A DNA stretch of 64,000 bases from Heterodera schachtii (lineage: Eukaryota; Nematoda; Chromadorea; Rhabditida; Heteroderidae), in NCBI GenBank assembly GCA_023374025.1, contig SIJG01000108.1:288993-352992 (forward strand), in the 5' to 3' direction. The position numbers and the translations under genes are program-made. Under the pieces are notes generated by a model. The model worked only from the letters and a program-made list of their open reading frames with translations, was not told the origin of the DNA and ran no database searches. Shown here one piece after another: positions 1 through 10,872 of the stretch. Numbering within the stretch: position 1 is the first letter of the stretch; each line of letters begins with the position of its first letter.

Positions 1-2900
1 TTGTTAACATTTTTATGGTAGTAGAATTCTGGTGAGAGTGCTATTTTTATCTTTAGAAAATTACGAGACATGCTTAATCGAGAACAGAATTTCACTAGAG
101 CAAGAATTATCTTGGGTCTTCTCCAACCCGAACAAAATGAAAAAGGAAATTCAGGGGTCGGGTAGCAAATACTAGAGATGCGCCGTGATTCACGGTCACG
201 GTCACGGTTACCGTGAATTTCACAGGTTTTTTCACTCACGGTCACGGTCACGATTCACGGTACAAATTCACGGTTATTTCGTGAAAAATTTATTTTTTTC
301 TTCTATTTTTTAAAGAGTTATAATTATTTGATTTTAAATACAATATTTTAGTTAAAAAAACAAAAATTTATACTTATTTATTTTAATTAATAAAGATAAA
401 TTATGATTATAATTCTTTAATTTTTCCTAATTTTATTCCTTTAAATTTATTGTTTTTTTCTTCTTAATGATTGACAATTTATTTTACAATTAGTTAATAA
501 TTTCTCGTCATGATCAGTTTTTTATTTAGTTGAGGTCGCGTGTACTTTTTGATTTAAAATTTGAAAGTTGTATAAAAAATATTTAATATTTTATTATATA
601 ATTATATTACCTTACTCAATGCTAAATTGGATTTATTTTTTTTGTTTATAAATGTATGTTTTATTTGTTATTTTTAATTTAATTACTAATTTATAAACTA
701 ATGAATTACGACGAGTGTTGTTAAGTTTTTAAAAAATTTCAAGAGTTTAATATATTAAATCATTTTATTTGCTATTTTAATTATTGAATTTTTTTTATAT
801 AAATTATATTTTTAAATGCTTTAAGATATTTTTTGTTTTATTCGTCAATTTAAATGAACCATTGTGAAATTGAAATAATGTATTAATGTGTTTTGAGCTT
901 TAATAAAAACAATTTATTTAATTTTGTTATTTTATGCTATGGTTTTATATGGATTTTTATAATATTATGTTTATTTGTATTATTAATGCTAACATTTTAA
1001 TGTCACTTAAACTCCAAAAATTAAGGGCCGGAGTAGCAGACATTTTGACACCACACCATGATTGTAGTTCGGATACATAATTTTAAATTTTGAAATTCAT
1101 TCGAGTCCAATTCCCAAATTTAAATGGAATTAATCTTATTCTGATTTATTTGCAAATTTCAACAAAATCAGCTTCTGATATCTGAAATAAATATGGCATT
1201 TTTAAGGTTAAGTTATTACAACATTTTATATTTACTATGATTTTTTCATTCATTTCATGTGTGATATTCGTAAAAATTATTATTTATTTTATATGAATAA
1301 ATTTGTAAATATTTTAAGTTTAATTTTTATATATTTTTCTTATCAGAATGCTAGTAAGTTAATCTTTGCCTTAGTTTTTATTTAAAAAAAAATATTTGTA
1401 TTATCTTGATTTAATGTACAATATTTTATTTAGTTTAGTTGCCAAAGGAAGTTTTTTTATTAAATTCATTGCGAAAATGCCTAAACGGTTTTTGAACCGG
1501 TTTAAAACAAGAATACTACAATGTTAAATTTTTTGATTTTAAAATTTAATAAATACACGAAATAATCGCAAAAAAATTTCATATTAAATTTAAATCTTCA
1601 TAATTATTTCATATTTTGATTATAATTAATAACGACATGTTAACAATTATTTTATTTTTTATTTTTGTTAATTAATTTCTTAATAATTTAATTTACTAAT
1701 TTCCAAAGAATATGAATTAATTTAACGCAATTTTTATTAAATAGATAAAACCAACTTTATAATTTTTTTTATTTATATATCAATAGTAAATAAATTTTGT
1801 TTTAAAAAAACATTTTCTAGAATATTCTTCTTTTTTATATATAATTTTTAACAAAAATAAGTCCTGGCTTATTTGTTCTTGTTTTTGTAAATCTTTTAAT
1901 TTTTATTTGATTAATTAATTCTCGAAATAATAAAAGGATTAAAAACAATTATTTATTAAAATTTAATCGTTATATAATTTTATTTAATTTAAATTCAAAT
2001 ATTTAGTATCTGAATTACTTTGATTTATCTTTCCATCCCAATATTATTTTATTTTTTTTAATTCACATTTACGATTGTTGAATTTATTTTTTGAAATTTA
2101 TATTATATTAATAATTTATTCTTTTCAATACCGATTAAAAATGCTTTATTTTAAATAATTGTAATGGAATAAAATGTATTTATATTTGATAGCTTAAAAC
2201 TCTTTTTGATTTTTTAATATTAATATTCTATGGCTATGAATTTTATATTTAATACAATTAAAATCTAGATTTTTTCTTTTATTTTAGGAATTGATGTGAT
2301 ATCAAGGATAAAGAAAGGTGAGAAATTATTATGATTATATTTTTCATTGCCATTTTTCACTTACATCCAAAATTTCCAGGCGGTTTGTGAAAACAAAATG
2401 CTCATCGCAATGCCATCGCGACCGCAATTTCCACAACGGAACGTAATCATGTTAACAGAGTCGCCATCATTAGAATAAATGATACTTAACAATTTATTCT
2501 TATTTATTTACAATTTTATTACCATTATTTTCTTAAGTAATTTTATTTCTTACATAATAAGTTCATGTTAAAAAAATATTAATGATATTTTAATCTTATT
2601 GTTGTGTTTTCAAAAAACGAATTAAAATAAAAAAGGTCTTCTTTTTATTCCTAATATATTTAGATTTAAATTTATAATAATAAAGATATGCATATATTAA
2701 AAAATTAACTTTTTATTATTTGATATGTTATTTATTATTTTTAAATAAAAAATTATTATTTTATTTTATATTAGATAGTTTAATTTTTTTTTAATTTTTT
2801 CATTCTTATTTTTTTAATATTATTTATTTTTATTATTTAGCTTTTATCATCATAATTTTTCAGTGGTTTCATCATTTAACACATTTATTAAATTTTTTTT
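1..2900. other. AT-rich stretch without a supported gene
   Basis: Except for a short iterated tract at 173-292, this stretch is very AT-rich, full of A and T runs, and has no long open frame on either strand. It may be intergenic, or intron of a gene outside the window. I see no exon that can be defended. Confidence 0.6.
173..292. repeat. TCACGG word-iterated element remnant
   Basis: The tract begins TAGAGATGCGCCGTG and then repeats TCACGG/CCGTGA in both orientations, at least eight times. The TAGAG start resembles the ends of complete short elements elsewhere in the window (11088, 59042). No matching right end was found nearby, so it is probably a decayed or truncated copy. Confidence 0.5.
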
Positions 2901-2942
2901 CAATTTTTAGACAACCATATTCTTACGATATCGCGCACAAAG

Positions 2943-3284
2943 TAGAGACCGGACGGGATCGGGATCCCGCGGGATTTCTTCGGGATCCCGCGGGACTAAA
3001 TTCGGGATCCCGACCTCGGGATCCGTCCCGAACGTTTTTCCAAAATCTTCGGGATTGATCTGGATCGGGATTTGATCGGGATCCCGAATCGGGATCCCTC
3101 CCGAACATTTCGCCAATCCCGCGGGATCCCGAAAAAAATTCTTCGGGATTGATCGGGATTTGGTCGGGATCCCGATTCGGGATCCGTCCCGATCGCTTTT
3201 CCAAAATCTTCGGGATTGATCGGGATCGGGATTCAGTCGGGATCCCGACTCGGGATTCCTCCGACCCCAGTTGTCCGGTCTCTA
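2943..3284. mobile_element. Short TIR element filled with CGGGATCCCG palindromes
   Basis: The ends are inverted repeats, TAGAGACCGGAC on the left and GTCCGGTCTCTA on the right. Nearly the whole interior is iterations of the palindrome CGGGATCCCG with short variable spacers such as TTCGGGATTGATCGGGAT. No convincing target-site duplication remains. The open frames across it are low-complexity consequences of the repeat. It lies downstream of the truncated P450 gene. Confidence 0.65.
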
Positions 3285-3870
3285 ATTTGCATCAGTTAGG
3301 CCGGGGTGGGATTAGCGTGATCCAAACCCCGGTTTTTCCGAAATTGAACCCCGGTTTTGTGTGGGTCCTGATTCAATTTTAGGACAAGAAATACATTTTG
3401 GTCCGGTGGTGCCTTCGGCAGGTGCGGAGAAGTTATTTAAAAAACCATCAAAAAGACTTTAATAAATATTCTAATAAATATGTATGAAAAGAATTTTATA
3501 ACCAACATATTCCATATTTTTTAACGTTCATACAATATTTGACTTATTTCATCAAAATTTTACAAAACGTAAAAAATATATAAATAATTTATAGTACATT
3601 AAATTATTTCATATATTATAAAATTTATCAATGGTTTTTAAAAAACGACACAACACCCCCTATTTGTTAGGCATTACATGAAAAAAAGGGGGGGGGGGGG
3701 ACTCTAAAATGCTGCGAAGGAGTTCAGCCATGTTAAATCGATGATTATTATTTTTCACTTTTCACACCTCTTTTTGCGGCACGCTTTTCCAGAAAACTTC
3801 AGGACAAAAGAGGGCGAAACCGGCGGAGCCTAGGCACCGCCGGGAAAAAAAAATTGGAAATTTAACTAAC
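3285..3870. repeat. Decayed repeat fragments downstream of the P450 exons
   Basis: A CCCCGG-rich palindromic patch lies at 3300-3380. An AT-rich stretch follows, with ends resembling the 6.3-kb foldback (TTAAAAAACCATCA at 3437 and TTTTTAAAAAACG near 3630). A fragment at 3668-3850 begins ATTACATGAAAAAAAGGGG, like the left end of the element at 36215, and ends in GGAGCCTAGGCACCGCCGG, a variant of the GC module. No gene was seen. Confidence 0.45.
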
Positions 3871-3948
3871 AATAAGGCCTAGACCGAGATCTCGAGAAAA
3901 TCACTGATAGAACCCGATCCCGCCCAGGCCCTAGTAATTACACCGGAC

Positions 3949-6240
3949 CTTTTTCCAATTGAAAACGGAATCAGCTGGTCATAGCGCCGTAATTTCCCGT
4001 TCCCGTCCAAAAAGCGGTCGGGATTGAACTTCTCCGGTTCAGGGAATACCTTTGCCAAAATGGAAAAGAAAATCGGCGAAATTTTTTTGTTTTGAAGCGA
4101 TTGCACCCGTTCATCGCACAGAACGACCGAAATTTGGGGCAGAATGCAAGTGCCCCGGCGCAGCACAAAACCATTGGCCAATCGCACGTCAGTGGCGACC
4201 GTCCGAATAAAATTTTGTGGCGCAATGTTCGCACAGCGGAGAATTTCCTAAAACAGTGCATTTTGATTTGTTTGTTGGCATTGCTTTTCAATTACCGTAA
4301 CGCCTTTGCTTGGGCTTACTGTATCGCCAGTGCACTTACGTTTGTAACTGCGCAAGTGTACGGTAAGTATGCCTTGTCCGCCACAGTAATCATCCGCCGC
4401 ACTTCCATTACGGTTTCGCTGCTGATCAGCTGATCGATCTCTTCGCACATTTTGGCCAACGGTTCACCATTGTTCAGCAGAAGGGCAATGCCCCAACTCA
4501 AAACAGACACAACTGTTTCCTTAGGTTGTAAAAAAGGAAATGCCAATTTTCAAATTTCTTTTAAAATCATTTTTTAAACCGGGGATTTTCCTCCGATTTC
4601 CAAAACTGACTTGTCCCGTGATCCACAGGTCGAAGCACATCATCCCCAGCTGATAAGTGCTCCTCAAAAGGTGCCAAATTCGAATTGCACTGTTTGGCAT
4701 TTTGCCTTCCCTCCCCTCCCACTCGAATTGGTGTCCATTTTCCCCTGCGGCGTCTCTCCGTGCCTTTTCCTTAAGATATGCCTCAACATAATCTGAGGAA
4801 GGCTTCTCCAAGTTGATGGGATTTTCCATCTTTGCTTGTCTTTCAAAAATTCGCTTCTCAAAATATCGATGGAAATTGACGACTCTTCCCTCCAATTGTA
4901 ACCCTTAAAGTGTCAAAATATTAAAATTAAATTGAAATTGAATTAATTTTAAATCCAACGTTTTCCTCGGAACCATGGCACATTGCGCAGCAAATCGGGC
5001 CACAAAATGTACATCCAAAACAGCGAATGACCGCCGACTTCGCCCGAATGTTCATCCATCATTTGTTTAATTTCGTAAAAGTCCGCCGCGTTTTTCTTTG
5101 GCAATTTATTAATAATTAATTTAATCAATTACAGTAATTAAGCAGTAATAAACAAATATAGCAAAACTTCGTCGAATTTGATGCCAAAAAGAAATTGGTT
5201 GACAATTGAAGCGATTGAATGTTCGACAAATTCGGCCAAATTTATTTCATTGTTTTCCGATCGACCAATGCTCAGGTCAATTTTGGCAAACATTGCTTTG
5301 AGTTCATCAAAAATCTGAACAATTCAAAGTTTAGTTAATCATCGAATGGAAATTTGCCAAAGGCATTAAAATTTATATTTAAAATTTAAATGCGCCAAAT
5401 GGGTATAATTTTCTGTAGATTATTTGGCCATCAAATTTGTTTTTTCTCAATTTTTGTGACCATTCCATTCACCACCTCCCCGCCCTCCTTTTTGCTCTCA
5501 CTCTCTGCTGCATCAAATTCTTTCCCAGCCCAAAATCGCGCAGCACATGAAGTGCGAAACGGCGGTGTTGGCGCCATCTTTCCCCGTTTGAAATCAAAAT
5601 GCCAAAGGCAGGTTGTCCGTCGGAAATATTCAAATTTTTAAATTAAATTAATTTTATTAATTTTGGACCATTGATCACTCTTTGAATGGGAAAAATGTAT
5701 CGGTTGGCATAATTTTCGGCGTCTTTTTGGAAAATTTGCACCATTTGTTCATAGTCCGCCACACAAATAACCTTAAAAGATCAATTTGATTTCAAGCATG
5801 GTGATTAAAATGTTTACTGGCAATTCGCCTATCCAATAAGTGTAAATTGGTCCGAATTCCTTTGCCCATTTTTTGAATGCCAATTCGCCAGCACCCGACA
5901 AATGAATTGCGATCAAATTGCCAAAAATTGGCAAAGGGGTTGGGCCTGGTAATTTGGAATTTAGACGTTTAAAACAACTAAAATTTAGGCTAATTTGATT
6001 TTAGAAATATATAAAAATACTAAATAAAAATCCATTTTTTTGTTTTCCAAACAGTTTTTTATGCTAATAATATTTAATTAGAATTACACGAAATTACATC
6101 GTTAATTAATAATTTTCTATTTGCCTAAATTTTTTATTTTCAAAATATTTTTTACCTGGCGGAAAATTGCGTCGTTTATAATAAAAATTGTAAAATGACA
6201 AAGCGATTAGTGAAGAGATGAACAGAGAAATGACAATCAT
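3949..6240 (-). pseudogene. Cytochrome P450 (CYP2-clan type), haem-binding exon missing
   Basis: A haem mono-oxygenase of the ER membrane. Eleven exons on the minus strand keep phase (about 458 codons): 6240-6156, 5945-5818, 5771-5669, 5620-5502, 5314-5168, 5095-4960, 4903-4723, 4662-4611, 4519-4340, 4247-4107 and 4049-3949. The ATG at 6240 opens a hydrophobic anchor followed by YKRRNFPPGPTPLPIFGN. Other landmarks are the C-helix WRQHRRFALHVLRDFG, the I-helix start CFDLWITGQ joined to ETVVSVLSWG, and FPEPEKFNPDRF. The coding stops at PFSIGK inside the haem motif; the expected FxxGxRxCxG continuation is replaced by frame-disrupted sequence, and no further exon was found down to base 1. The acceptor before 5620 reads TTTCCG rather than an AG. 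The pattern fits a recent truncation, or a last exon hidden outside the window; the family call is secure. Confidence 0.8.
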
Positions 6241-6319
6241 TTGTGGGTTTTTCCACAATAATTTTTGAACAATTAATCGTTTAAAATTTAATTTTAAAAA
6301 AGTGAATTCGATGGTTACT

Positions 6320-6700
6320 TTTTGCTGGGCGTTACTTAAAAAACCATCATTATGAAAATTTTTGTCGAAAAGTTATTTATAACTTTGCTCGAAAGCAACC
6401 AAATTTTTAATTCTTGATATCATTTGATAGCCCTAAGTGTTCTCTATCAGCCTGCAAAATTTCAAAAAATTTCGTTAAGTTTCAAAAAAGTTATAGCTCG
6501 AGGAACTCAAAAAACCTTGATTTTCGAACATTTTTGGTCATAACTTTTTTTAAACTTAATAAAATTTTTTGAAATTTTACAGGCTCATAAAGAACATTTA
6601 GATCTATCGAATGATAGCAAGGATTAAAAATTTGGTCTTTTTAGAGCAAAGTTATAAGCAAAAAATTTCATTCCCTTGTCAGCTATTTTTGAATCGATCA
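6320..6700. mobile_element. Foldback element upstream of the P450 start
   Basis: An imperfect palindrome. The left arm contains TCATTTGATAGCCCTAAGTG and CAAAATTTCAAAAAATTTCG; the right arm carries their reverse complements, with ATAACTTT words in both. The same internal layout recurs at 8343, 12540 and 18900. It lies just upstream of the P450 start. No clear target-site duplication was found. Confidence 0.5.
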
Positions 6701-6963
6701 ATGAAATGTTCGGCGAATTCACACAATCCCCGCTGAGTTTTTCAGTTCCATTTGCAAAAAATGGGCAAGGCAATTAGAGAAAAATATTAATTTTTGGCCT
6801 TTTTGAATTAAATGCGCAATGGATTTAAATTGCGTTTTTTAAACTCATTTGTCAGTCCATTCATTTGAAAAACAATTTTTTGGCCGCGGGTTTAATCTCG
6901 GTTAGCCGTCGAATGAATGATCAATTAGCCGACTAATCGCGCATTTATTTATTAATCAATTAT

Positions 6964-7254
6964 TTATTTGATCAGTCGTCCTTCTTTCCCTTTCCAAAAT
7001 GCTTTACGATCTGTCGCCCGTTTCCCTTCTTTCTTTGTTTTTTTTTCTTCCTCCTTCGCCGATGAACTGCTGCTGCTTTTGGCCTTCTCTTTTTTGCCCT
7101 GCTTCTCCTTCCGTTGACTGTGCGGCGCCGGCGCGGGAGGGTGGCGATAATTAACGACTTTTTTGGTGCACAAATGGTCAATTTGTGCCTTCGTATGATA
7201 AGATGGGACTGAAATTGAAAAGGTAAAGCATTTGAAATTGGAAAAGCATTTCAC
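6964..7254 (-). CDS. Lys/Ser-rich ORF, unknown
   Basis: An open frame on the minus strand that I do not recognise. Its second half is low complexity: a proline patch (HPPAPAPHSQ), a serine run, then a long lysine-glutamate tail ending KAFWKGKEGRLIK before the stop. A pyrimidine-rich CAG just before VPSYHTKAQ could be a real acceptor, so the first residues of the frame may be intron. The low-complexity tail suggests a basic cytosolic or nuclear tail, or chance. A real upstream exon was not found. Confidence 0.25.
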   Translation of the reverse strand: MKCFSNFKCFTFSISVPSYHTKAQIDHLCTKKVVNYRHPPAPAPHSQRKEKQGKKEKAKSSSSSSAKEEEKKTKKEGKRATDRKAFWKGKEGRLIK

Positions 7255-7514
7255 CAGTGGGAGAAGAATCGGCGAGCCATGAAAACTCAGCCAAAAGAAG
7301 CAAAAGGGATAAAACGGATAAAACGGAGAAAAGCGAAGGGAAATTCATTGACAAAGAATGAACGGAAATGGCAAATGTAAAAATAATGGAAAAAGAGGCG
7401 GAGAAAGCGATTAAATAGGAAAAAGGGGGAACATATGGACGAATTGGCGAACAATGTTAATAAAGAATGGACATGTGATCTGATCAGTTATGATGGACAA
7501 AGAAGAAACGGACA

Positions 7515-7580
7515 AACGGAGAGAGAGAGAGAGAGAGAGAGCGCGCGAGAGAGAGAGAGAGAGCGAGAGAGAGAGATTGG
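7515..7580. repeat. GA dinucleotide microsatellite
   Basis: Nearly pure (GA)n with occasional GC, forming a polypurine tract. A related but changed version lies in the duplicate block at 13345-13410, where G runs have been added, so the tract has been evolving in length and composition since the duplication. Confidence 0.8.
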
Positions 7581-7947
7581 GCAATGAAAAATTAACAGAC
7601 GAAAAAGAGGGGAGAGAAACTGAGGCGGAGGAGGAGGAGAGAGAAAAAAAGAAGACCCGAAACGGAACAGACACGAAAAGGCTAGTCAAGCGAAAAGATT
7701 CAAATTAACTAAAAAGGTTGTGGATTATCTAAATATTCCGTCCCTTTGACTATCATCAATTTTGGTTCTTTTTCAAAAAATTTCAAATGCTTTTTTATAA
7801 TTTTTCGGTACAAAAGCGAAAAAAGACCGATTGTGCCGGTCTCAAATTTGGTGACTCTTTAAGCATTTTCATGTCCATGTCCTGGTAATTTGCAATTCTA
7901 TCTTGTCCAAATAGTCTTTCCTCTTCAATTTTTTTTCATTTTTTGCA

Positions 7948-9171
7948 TCAAATCCAGTAGGGGTGGTAATAATAGTACGGTTGTGCCATCATCAGCTTCA
8001 CTTTCGTCTTCCGATTGAAGTCGCACAGATTGCATGATTTGCGGGCGTACGTCTCGCGGTAATAACGGCACACATAAAGGAACTCATCGCACTTCCAAAA
8101 CTCCAATCGATCAACGCACGTGTCGTCGTCGTCGACGTCGTTGGAAATCGCTGCGGGGGACGGAGGGGCGGAGGAAGTGAAAAGCGGCAAAAAAGCCTAG
8201 CGGAAAGGGCACCGATTTAAGCAATTAGATTAGTAATTGGAGCTAATTTTTGTAATAATTAACTTTAAATATGCTTCATAAGCTAATCAGGAGGATTTGG
8301 TGTTTTGATGAGTGACCAATTGAAAAAAAGTCATTAATTAATGGTGCTAGTGCGTTTCTTAAAAACTGCCACCCATGCGCGTTTCTTAAAACTATCAATG
8401 GTTTGAAAACAAAAATGGGTAACACAAATAAATTCATAACTTGGCTTAAATTCAATCAAATTAATATTTCATGGTACCTACCATTCAATAGCTCTAGGTT
8501 TTCTCTATCAGAATATAATTTTCTAAAATTTTTTACTTAAATATAAAAAAAGTTATATCATAAAATCTAAAAAAATCTTAAATCAGAATTTTTTGTCCAG
8601 AAAATTTTTGAAAATCAATGAAATTTCCTGAAATTTTAATGGTAAATAGAGAATTCTTAGGTCTATCGAATATATGAATTGATTTGGCTCAATTGCATTT
8701 AAACACTTTTAAATTTTAAATATTTGTAATTATATATGCATGACAATTGCAAAAAATATAGCATGTTCAATGCTTTATAACTTTTTTTATACTTAAGTAA
8801 AAAATTTTTGAAAAATAATATTCTGAAAGAGAACAGTTAAAGCTATTGAATAATATCACTTAAAATTAATTTGGTGGAATTTGAGCCAAGCTATGAATTT
8901 ATATATATTACCCATTTTTTGTTTTCAAACCCATTGGCAGTTTTAAGAAACGCGCATGGGTGGCAGTTTTAAGAAACGCGCATGGGTGGCAGTTTTTAAG
9001 AAACGCACTAGCACCATTAATTAATTATCTATCCCCAACTTGTCATTGCACTTAAAAATGGACCAATTAAACCAATATATTTACCATCGGCAGAAAGAAA
9101 CGCCGGTTGCAAACATAAAATTGGGAGGATAGCAATTAAATAAAAAAAAATTTTGTGACTTTCGACGACAT
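7948..9171 (-). pseudogene. Secreted ShKT-like protein, copy 1 (frameshifted)
   Basis: The paralogue of the intact gene at 13896-14470, on the same strand. The cysteine-rich exon (roughly 8190-7948) is almost identical and keeps [19 protein letters not shown] and the tyrosine-rich tail [10 protein letters not shown]. The signal-peptide exon at 9171 starts MSSKVTK, but a one-base loss in a T run brings an in-frame TAA within twelve codons. The start of exon 2 has one base more than copy 2. A 673-bp foldback sits in the single intron. I read it as a pseudogene; both indels lie at homopolymer-like sites, so assembly error is possible. Confidence 0.6.
8343..9015. mobile_element. Foldback element with 10-bp target-site duplication
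   Basis: The ends are perfect inverted repeats beginning GGTGCTAGTGCGTTTCTTAA. The element is flanked by ATTAATTAAT on both sides (8333-8342 and 9016-9025). The duplicate block near 14290 has the empty site, a single uninterrupted ATTAATTAAT-like stretch, which confirms insertion. The right arm holds one more copy of the 26-bp unit containing AAGAAACGCGCATGGGTGG than the left arm. A 9-10-bp duplication with long inverted arms fits a non-autonomous Mutator-like foldback. Confidence 0.8.
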
Positions 9172-9375
9172 TTCGAAAAATTGGCAGATGATAATTAGTC
9201 AATTAATTGGCTAATTAGCAAATTTCTTTAAATATTGTAGTTAAGAACGACCAAAGGTGCTTTACTTCTCCAACTGCTGAATTAAAAGTTATTCAAACAA
9301 CAGGGAAACAATGTGCAACTCCCAAATTGGAATTTTCATATATTCTTTATTAAATTTCCAAAAAGTAAAGCAATA

Positions 9376-10010
9376 AATATAAAAACCAAAAAGTGAAATA
9401 AACAAAATACAATATGATGGACCAATTCTTACGATAGGTGATCAATGATCACTGAGAATCCTAAAAAACAGCTTTTTTCGCAGTGTACTTTTTCCAAAAA
9501 ACTGGGAGCATGGGCGTATTTTTCTCAAAAATTGGCTCATAATCATAAAAAAAAAAATTTTTTTCATTGGAATTATTTTTTATGCAGGATTTCGTCATCA
9601 AATTCAATAAATTAATAAGATAAAATTATTCAATAATTCTATCAAAAATGCATATATACATAAACAATTTTTCCCATTTAGTCTTTTAATAAATTAAATT
9701 TATATAAATTAATAAAAATTGCATAAAAATCGAAATCAAAAAAATAGAAAAAATCAACAACATATTCAGATAGAAAAATGAAATTGTGTCTGTTATCCAT
9801 TTTAATTGTGTTTGTATTTTACTCAAAATGAAATTGGAGCAAAAAGAAAAAATCGGAACAAAAAACATTTGATGAAATATTTGGAGAAAAATGGGAAGAA
9901 AAACAACAAAATGATAAGAAAAAAAGAGAAATAATTAAAAAATATTATAAAATAAAAGAAAATAAAAGAAAAAATAAAGCAAAAAGAAAGAAAATATACA
10001 AAAGAATGGG
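9376..10010. other. AT-rich stretch, no gene seen
   Basis: After the end of the 1.3-kb duplicated block there is only A-rich and T-rich sequence. A 60-codon frame at 9686-9868 is pure hydrophobic low complexity and is not supported. Confidence 0.5.
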
Positions 10011-10016
10011 ATAAAA

Positions 10017-10620
10017 TTAATTCAAAAATAGCGAAAAAATTGGGGACAAATCGCCGATATATTTACCGCACCCAAAAAATTCGTTGGTGTTGTCGTGTGT
10101 TGGGGGACCCTTTACCGTATCAATTATTTTTTGTAATTTGACACTGTATTTTAGCCCGAAAACAAAAGCATTCTCAAACATAATGTCTAACTTGAAGTAC
10201 ATTCGAATGAAAGCCAACGACTGTCCGATGATCGGTTTTGTCCGAACCGGTTGGTGCTTTTTTAATTGCTGAAGAAGTGCCGGGTTCAATTTACAAAAAT
10301 GGCATTCTGTAACAATTCTGTTGGTTATACTACATAGAGTGCCACGGGACCGGGAATTTTGGGCAAACCCGGGACCGGGACCTTTTCGGGTTGAAAAACC
10401 GGGAATTTTTGGCTGGGAAAACCGGGAAAAAACCGGGACTAGTCCCGGTCAAAACCGGGACCTTGATACTCAGTTGTACTCTCCCGGTCCCGTGTCACTC
10501 TAGGTTATACTGTCGGACTGAAATATTCTGTTGCCGGCTAATTGTAAGCTCGTAGCCAGAAAAATAGTGTTTCGTAGCGGCAAACCCGTAGACCTTCGGA
10601 GAACAAAAAAAAAAAAACAG
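10017..10620 (-). pseudogene. Unknown coding-like exon, copy A, split by an element
   Basis: The minus strand encodes a conserved-looking stretch: ECHFCKLNPALLQQLK, then IIGQSLAFIRMYFKLDI and ENAFVFGLKYSVKLQKII, ending in FFGCG before a good GTAAATAT donor. The TIR element at 10331-10502 interrupts it; taking out the element with one duplication leaves the frame open upstream, though which frame runs further is uncertain. A second copy, also interrupted, lies at 19975-21320. I do not recognise the protein. The CxxC-like ECHFCKL could be part of a metal site. Confidence 0.4.
10331..10502. mobile_element. hAT-like MITE with ACCGGGA word
   Basis: A 172-bp insertion flanked by GGTTATAC at 10323-10330 and 10503-10510, an exact 8-bp target-site duplication. 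The inverted ends are TAGAGTGCCACGGGACCGGG and its near-complement CCCGTGTCACTCTA, with four extra bases (TACA) at the left tip. The inside repeats GACCGGGA and AAACCGGGA. A sister element lies at 59042-59240. Confidence 0.8.
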
Positions 10621-10624
10621 GAAT

Positions 10625-10860
10625 TTCTACTCTTTTGGCCAAAAAAAGCGAACTAATTTTGCAATTTTTGGATCAACATTCTGAAAATAAGGCAAAATGG
10701 GGGTCCGATGGTGCCGATAGGCGCCGCAGGAAAGTTTTTTTGAAATTTTTTAATGCATTTTTGTTAAAAAATTAGTCAATTTTTCTTGGAAAACCCTTCC
10801 CCATTGGTTACACGGGCCTAATGCCCTGTCACGGTCTCTGTTTTTTTTTTAATTTTCCCC
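10625..10860. repeat. GC-module fragment before the protease exons
   Basis: Contains GGGGTCCGATGGTGCCGATAGG followed by CGCCGCAGG, one of the interspersed GC modules. It is embedded in the usual T-rich context with AATGCATTTTTGTTAA downstream. No element ends were identified. Confidence 0.5.
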
Positions 10861-10872
10861 GCTATTTTACAG

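Noticed and set aside
2288..2390. Two short pieces with acceptor and donor-like borders that could be terminal exons of a gene starting outside the window
   Set aside because: The coding part would be about a dozen residues in AT-rich sequence, with no recognisable homology.
2907..3382. Frames rich in RDPD and GSRS repeats
   Set aside because: Translation of the CGGGATCCCG repeat, not a gene.
9686..9868. Hydrophobic 60-codon frame resembling a membrane peptide
   Set aside because: Composition effect in AT-rich DNA; no start context, no second copy.
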